The notes below the pieces were generated by a model. That model did no database searches. It saw nothing but the letters and a program-made list of their open reading frames with translations, and was not told where the DNA came from. A program made the translations under genes and the position numbers. From assembly GCA_022794265.1 (NCBI GenBank), contig JAAWEK010000001.1:17343-81342 (forward strand): a DNA stretch of 64,000 nucleotides, read 5' to 3'. The stretch is from Lachnospiraceae bacterium. Its GTDB lineage: Bacteria > Bacillota > Clostridia > Lachnospirales > Lachnospiraceae. Shown piece after piece: positions 59,736-64,000 of the stretch (position 1 is its first letter; every line of letters starts with the position of its first letter).

Positions 59736-60528
59736 TATGACTTTATATAAACGGGAACTGAAAGGCAGTCTTAAAATGCTTATCATATTCGCTGCTATTA
59801 TATCTATGTATGTTACCGTTATTATCAGTATGTATGACCCTGATATGATGGCGACATTAGATAGTTTTTATGAAATTATGCCGAAACTGATGGATTCGGT
59901 TGGAATGAGTATAGGAGCGACAAGTCTGATTGGCTTTATGATTTCATACCTCTATGGATTTATTCTTCTGATTTTTCCTATGCTGTTCTGTATTCTGCGT
60001 GGGAATTGTCTTATCGCCAAGTATGCAGATAAAGGGTCAATGGTAATTTTATTGGCGGCACCATTAAAACGCAGGACAGTTGCAATAACGCAGATGTCTG
60101 TCCTTATCAGCGGAATATTGCTACTAATCATCTATACAACGGGACTGGAAATAGCAATAGCGGAAACAAGTTTTCCGGGAGAGTTGGTAATATCAGAGCT
60201 GTTAAAATTAAATGCCGCCCTTTTGTGTCTGCATTTATTTATTGGCAGTATCTGTTTTCTTGCTTCCTGTATTTTTTCAGACACAAAATACAGTATTGCT
60301 TTTGGTGCAGGCATTCCAGCGCTTATGTATATCTTACAGATGTTGGCAAATGCAGGCGAAAAGGCGGAAGCAATTAAATATTTTACATTCTTTACCCTTT
60401 TAGATGCAAATGGCATTGTGGCAAATGAAAGCAGTGCTATCATTGGAACACTGGTTTTACTGGCTGCCGCCATGGCACTTTACTCTGTTGGGACTGTTGT
60501 GTTTTCTTATAAAGATTTGCATATATAG
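59728..60528 (+). CDS. ABC transporter permease
   Basis: This 266-residue protein has six hydrophobic helices and the ABC-2 permease layout (MTLYKRELKGSLKML at the start). Its ATG 59728 overlaps the ATPase gene, with GGAGGTG at 59715-59721; an in-frame start at 59713 lies inside that site. It forms the membrane channel for the exporter. Confidence 0.85.
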   Translation: MFNMTLYKRELKGSLKMLIIFAAIISMYVTVIISMYDPDMMATLDSFYEIMPKLMDSVGMSIGATSLIGFMISYLYGFILLIFPMLFCILRGNCLIAKYADKGSMVILLAAPLKRRTVAITQMSVLISGILLLIIYTTGLEIAIAETSFPGELVISELLKLNAALLCLHLFIGSICFLASCIFSDTKYSIAFGAGIPALMYILQMLANAGEKAEAIKYFTFFTLLDANGIVANESSAIIGTLVLLAAAMALYSVGTVVFSYKDLHI

Positions 60529-60543
60529 CAATATTAAGCCTTA

Positions 60544-60580
60544 AAAAAATCAATTAAAGAGATTAACTTTTTGATTTTTT
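60544..60580 (+). terminator. AT-rich terminator after the ABC pair
   Basis: AAAAAATCAA (60544-60553) pairs with TTGATTTTTT (60571-60580). The stem is weak and AT-rich. Confidence 0.45.
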
Positions 60581-60925
60581 AAATATGGAAGACCAATGGA
60601 TTAAGGAAGGAAATAAAGAAAAAGGAACCTTTCCAGGTTCCCAAGAAGAAAGTTTATGAAAAAAAGAAAATTGAATTGCTTACATGTATATGATACTTTT
60701 TAATTGTGCAGAATCTATGTCCATGAAGTTAAAAAAATGTGATTATTTTGTAATAAAAATCCAAAAAACATAAATAATATCGTTACATCTAAATAAACTT
60801 TTCATAAACTGCAAAATATAGTATGGAAAAAGTTGTTTTTTTATTGTATGATGATGCATGTTAAATACTGAATGAAAGGAATGTACAAGGAAAAGCATAT
60901 TTTTTGCGTACATGGGAATAAATAA
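60581..60925. other. intergenic region before the exonuclease III gene
   Basis: This 345-base stretch has no supported gene. It is AT-rich and holds a GGAACC-6-GGTTCC hairpin (60623-60640) whose flanks are A-rich. No convincing promoter is seen. Confidence 0.5.
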
Positions 60926-61681
60926 ATGAAACTGGTATCATGGAATGTGAACGGTCTACGGGCTTGTGTCCAGAAAGGTTTTGAAGAGACGTTTAAAACT
61001 CTGGATGCAGATATATTCTGCATTCAGGAAAGCAAAATGCAGGCAGGACAGTTAGATCTGGCTTTGGATGGATATAAACAGTATTGGAATTATGCAGAAA
61101 AGAAAGGGTATTCGGGAACTGCTATTTTTACAAAACAGGAACCGGTTCGGGTATCCTATGGAATAAGTATAGAAGAACATGACAAAGAGGGCAGAGTGAT
61201 TACTCTTGAATTTGATACATTTTATATGGTAACAGTATATACGCCTAATTCACAAAACGAACTGGCAAGATTGGATTACAGAATGAAATGGGAAGATGCA
61301 TTTAGAAATTATTTATTATTACTGAATGAGAGAAAGCCTGTGATTGTATGTGGGGATATGAATGTGGCCCATAGGGAAATTGATTTGAAAAACCCAAAAA
61401 CCAACCGGAAAAATGCCGGTTTTACCGATGAAGAAAGAGGAAAATTTACGGAATTACTGAAATCGGGATTTGTAGATACGTACCGGTATCTGTATCCGGA
61501 TACAGAAGAAGTATACTCCTGGTGGTCTTACCGGTTTAGTGCCAGAGCAAAAAATGCAGGGTGGCGTATTGATTATTTTCTGGTGTCAGACACTGTAAAA
61601 GATAGGATTCAGGAAGCGAAGATTCATACAGAAATTATGGGCTCGGACCATTGTCCAGTGGAACTGGAAATTAATATATAA
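60926..61681 (+). CDS. xth: exodeoxyribonuclease III
   Basis: This 251-residue enzyme of the ExoIII/AP-endonuclease family repairs abasic sites. Its motifs are [24 protein letters not shown] (metal Glu), [13 protein letters not shown], and DYFLVSDT with the C-terminal GSDHCPVEL. It is complete. The upstream region has no strong ribosome binding site; ACATGGGAATAAATAA precedes the ATG. Confidence 0.94.
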   Translation: MKLVSWNVNGLRACVQKGFEETFKTLDADIFCIQESKMQAGQLDLALDGYKQYWNYAEKKGYSGTAIFTKQEPVRVSYGISIEEHDKEGRVITLEFDTFYMVTVYTPNSQNELARLDYRMKWEDAFRNYLLLLNERKPVIVCGDMNVAHREIDLKNPKTNRKNAGFTDEERGKFTELLKSGFVDTYRYLYPDTEEVYSWWSYRFSARAKNAGWRIDYFLVSDTVKDRIQEAKIHTEIMGSDHCPVELEINI

Positions 61682-61708
61682 AAAGGGAATGCGGATGAGG
61701 TAATTGAA

Positions 61709-62608
61709 ATGCAGGAAATAGAAGGATTCAGGAAACCGTTGATGGAAGATGTGGAGTTGCTCCGAAATTGTTTTATGGCCCAAAGACATATGGCATGCGA
61801 TTACAGCAGCGGAAATATTATTTTGTGGTCAAAGATTTATAATACCGAAATTGCATATATCAAAGATATGTTAATTGTTAAATTCAGCAGAGGAAAAGAT
61901 ACTTTTTTTACGTTTCCGTCAGGAATAGGAAACCATATAGAGGCAATACAATGGCTGGAGGCGTATTGTCAGGCTGAAGGCATTGATTTGAAATTTGGAA
62001 TCATGGAGCCGGAAATGTATGCGGAACTGAAGGAGATGTACCCGGGAAGATTTTCCATAGAATATTGCAGAGACAATGCGGATTATATTTATTTGGTGGA
62101 AAAACTGGCATCATTGTCGGGAAAAGCTTATCATGGGAAGAAAAATCATGTTAATAAGTTTATGAAAACCCATGAAGACTGGTCCTATGAAAAAATGAGC
62201 CGGGAAAATATGGAAGAGTGTATTCAAATGGTACAGCAATGGTGCATAGAAAACGGTTGCTGTGATGACAGGGACAAGGCTGCGGAAATCTGTGTCTGTA
62301 TTGACGGTATCCGTTGGCGGGAAGAACTGGGACTAACCGGAGGCCTGATTAGAACCGGAGACGGAATCGTAGCACTGACATTAGGGGAGCCGTTAAATCA
62401 GGATACCTTTGTCATTCACTTTGAAAAGGCATTTTCCGGAATACAGGGAGCATATCCGATGATAAACCAGCAGTTTATTTTACATGAACTTATGGGTTAT
62501 AAATATGTAAACCGGGAAGAGGATATGGGACTGGATGGGCTGAGAAAAGCAAAAGAATCTTATAAGCCTGTAATGATGGCTGAAAAGGGATTTGCTGTTT
62601 CAGGATAA
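61709..62608 (+). CDS. DUF2156 (phosphatidylglycerol lysyltransferase C-terminal-like) protein
   Basis: This 299-residue soluble protein fits the DUF2156 family, made of two GNAT-like folds and related to the catalytic domain of MprF. Visible features are YLVEKLASLSGKAYHGKKNHVNKF and the C-terminal IHFEKAFSGIQGAYPMINQQF and VNREEDMGLDGLRKAKESY. MprF itself is a membrane protein; this one lacks membrane helices, so it may move an aminoacyl or acyl group to another acceptor. AGGT sits about ten bases upstream. It is followed by a GNAT gene. Confidence 0.8.
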   Translation: MQEIEGFRKPLMEDVELLRNCFMAQRHMACDYSSGNIILWSKIYNTEIAYIKDMLIVKFSRGKDTFFTFPSGIGNHIEAIQWLEAYCQAEGIDLKFGIMEPEMYAELKEMYPGRFSIEYCRDNADYIYLVEKLASLSGKAYHGKKNHVNKFMKTHEDWSYEKMSRENMEECIQMVQQWCIENGCCDDRDKAAEICVCIDGIRWREELGLTGGLIRTGDGIVALTLGEPLNQDTFVIHFEKAFSGIQGAYPMINQQFILHELMGYKYVNREEDMGLDGLRKAKESYKPVMMAEKGFAVSG

Positions 62609-62660
62609 AAACATGTATGATTTTACGGAACGGATTTACGCTTGAGAGGTTGGGCATGGG

Positions 62661-63551
62661 ATGAATATAGCAGAATTAAAAGCCTTATGGAAGGAAGTAT
62701 TCGGAGACAGTGATGAGTATCTGGATATATTTTTTTCCAGAGTATATAAAGAAAAGAATACACTGGTTCGCTGCATTGATGGTAAACCAGCAGCAGCACT
62801 GTATATGATACCATATGAGATATGCATCAATGGGAAGAAACATATTCTGCAATATCTTTATGCGCTGGCAACAAAAGCAGAGTACCGCAGAAAGGGAATA
62901 ATGACGGAGTTAATTCATCAGGCCCATAAGATTGGAAAAAAACGGGGATATGTTTCTTCTGTATTAATTCCGGCTTGTCAGGAGTTGTATGCATTTTATC
63001 AGCAACTTGGATATAACATTGCGTATTATCAGAATAAGCTTGTACTGAGCAAATCTGAAATTGAAAGATTATGCTGGAAACATGGGGCAGACAGAAAAAG
63101 GTTCGAAATTAAAGCATTGAATATTGATTCTTTTCAGAAAATGTATGAAAAAAGTATATGGTCAGGGAAGAATGGCATTCGCCAATCAGGATTGATGAAT
63201 AATTTCTATTTAGAAATGTTGCAGCAGGATGGAGGAACGGCGGTTTCTATTTTGCTCGATAACAAAAACACGGATTTGTATGCACTGATTGGTTTTGATA
63301 ATGCATCTTCCAGACACAACAGAATGATAGTATATGAAACAAATGCAAAAAATGATGATGAAAGTATGATGTTACTTTTAACACTGGCTGATAACTTTGA
63401 ATTTTGGGAATTGGAAGGACTGGGGCTGGAATTGGAACCTGCCGGGATGTTTGGCAAACATATTCACAGGATACCATATGCATTGATTCATCCTTTTTCT
63501 GATATGGATATCCAATGGAATCGCATGGATATCCATCGGCTTCTGATATAG
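62661..63551 (+). CDS. GNAT family N-acetyltransferase (Eis-like)
   Basis: This 296-residue protein has an N-terminal GNAT domain with YLYALATKAEYRRKGIMTELI as the acetyl-CoA-binding motif and YAFYQQLGYNIAYYQ at the end, then a second domain of about 150 residues. The two-domain form resembles Eis and other aminoglycoside-type acetyltransferases, but the acceptor is unknown. It lies 52 bases after the DUF2156 gene and is the last gene before the rRNA operon. Confidence 0.82.
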   Translation: MNIAELKALWKEVFGDSDEYLDIFFSRVYKEKNTLVRCIDGKPAAALYMIPYEICINGKKHILQYLYALATKAEYRRKGIMTELIHQAHKIGKKRGYVSSVLIPACQELYAFYQQLGYNIAYYQNKLVLSKSEIERLCWKHGADRKRFEIKALNIDSFQKMYEKSIWSGKNGIRQSGLMNNFYLEMLQQDGGTAVSILLDNKNTDLYALIGFDNASSRHNRMIVYETNAKNDDESMMLLLTLADNFEFWELEGLGLELEPAGMFGKHIHRIPYALIHPFSDMDIQWNRMDIHRLLI

Positions 63552-63595
63552 CAGACAGCAACAGAATATGAAATTAAAAATAATTAAAAAAACAG

Positions 63596-63624
63596 TTGAC
63601 AAAAGGTAATCCGGGTGATATTAT
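63596..63624 (+). promoter_or_regulatory. rRNA operon promoter P1
   Basis: TTGACA (63596-63601) and TATTAT (63619-63624), 17 bases apart. It lies in a gap of about 390 bases that holds no gene. Confidence 0.85.
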
Positions 63625-63700
63625 ATTCAAGTCGCTTGTGAGACGGTCAACAAAAAACGATAAAAAAATCAGGAAACTGAGAAAAAAGTCAAAAAAACAG

Positions 63701-63729
63701 TTGACAGAATCCTGGCATTATGGTAAACT
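63701..63729 (+). promoter_or_regulatory. rRNA operon promoter P2
   Basis: TTGACA (63701-63706) and TAAACT (63724-63729), 17 bases apart. The sequence AAAAAAACAGTTGACA before P2 is repeated almost exactly at P1, suggesting a promoter duplication. Confidence 0.85.
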
Positions 63730-63941
63730 ATTAAAGTTGCTGCTGAGAAAGAGCGGCAGAGAAAAACCATGAACATTGAAAACTAAACAGTATCAACCAT
63801 CCCTGAAAAATTCCAAATTTTTCAAGATGTAAGACATCAAATGCGAACACTGTCGGAAGACAGTGACCAGAAAGAACAGCAGAACACATGAAGATGTGTC
63901 GGATAAGAATGGCTAACGTCGTTCTGGATCCGGGAAAACTT

Positions 63942-64000
<59 letters not shown>

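Noticed and set aside
58917-60528. Horizontal acquisition of the ABC transporter pair
   Set aside because: Codon use looks slightly different from its neighbours by eye, but no mobility genes, repeats or att sites are present, so this cannot be supported.

Overview
The window is low- to medium-GC Firmicutes DNA, most likely from a Lachnospiraceae member (Clostridia). This is inferred from gene content, not from a database search. The pointers are a Firmicutes-type type II fatty acid cluster with FabK as enoyl reductase and a fused AccD-AccA, meso-diaminopimelate dehydrogenase, the sporulation sigma factor SigH downstream of cysS-mrnC-rlmB, AzlCD, and the GGGtGRT gene pair. Nearly every gene has an AGGAGG-like ribosome binding site. 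The window ends in the first bases of a 16S rRNA gene. No insertion sequence, prophage or CRISPR array was seen.

Layout. 1-1.6 kb: end of an ABC-2 permease and a complete second permease. 1.7-3.4 kb: a YkgJ-type cysteine-cluster protein, a DtxR/IdeR-like repressor with an unusual nested-repeat leader, and a tiny FeoB-associated Cys-rich membrane protein behind a DtxR-box-like operator. 3.6-11.7 kb: PP2C phosphatase, Ser/Thr kinase with zinc ribbon and LRR tail, a membrane protein, then MoxR ATPase, DUF58 protein and transglutaminase-like membrane protein. 11.8-17.1 kb: ddh, AlkD-like protein, gltX and a UvrD-type helicase. 17.3-28.7 kb: a MarR-type regulator (FabT candidate) divergent from fabH-acpP-fabK-fabD-fabG-fabF-accB-fabZ-accC-accDA, followed by a second FabK/nitronate-monooxygenase-like enzyme. 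Three FabT-box-like palindromes lie in front of fabH.

28.7-31.0 kb, minus strand: a cobalamin riboswitch controls a secreted, surface-anchored helical-toroid protein, and a corrinoid adenosyltransferase follows. 31.2-36.2 kb: a macrodomain-GNAT fusion, an Arg/Gly/Asn-rich disordered protein, a UDP-sugar pyrophosphorylase and argS. 36.3-41.9 kb: two unknown proteins, azlCD, a CPBP protease, UDP-galactopyranose mutase and a GT2 glycosyltransferase. 41.9-47 kb: sbcDC and a PAP2-type membrane phosphatase. 47.1-53.3 kb: tRNA-Val, tRNA-Met, ispF, a metallophosphoesterase, cysS, mrnC, rlmB, sigH, a charged unknown protein and tRNA-Thr.

53.5-64 kb: an unknown membrane protein, a zinc-ribbon/HTH protein, a membrane-anchored GH25 lysozyme, a Nudix hydrolase, the IscU-like plus GGGtGRT pair, an ABC transporter pair, exonuclease III, a DUF2156 protein, a GNAT acetyltransferase, and two tandem promoters running into the 16S gene.

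The most interesting items are the uncharacterised IscU-like/GGGtGRT pair, the B12-riboswitch surface protein system, the pseudoknot-like leader of the DtxR gene, the macrodomain-GNAT fusion, and the kinase-phosphatase-MoxR-transglutaminase locus. Domain assignments rest on motifs read by eye; no searches were run.
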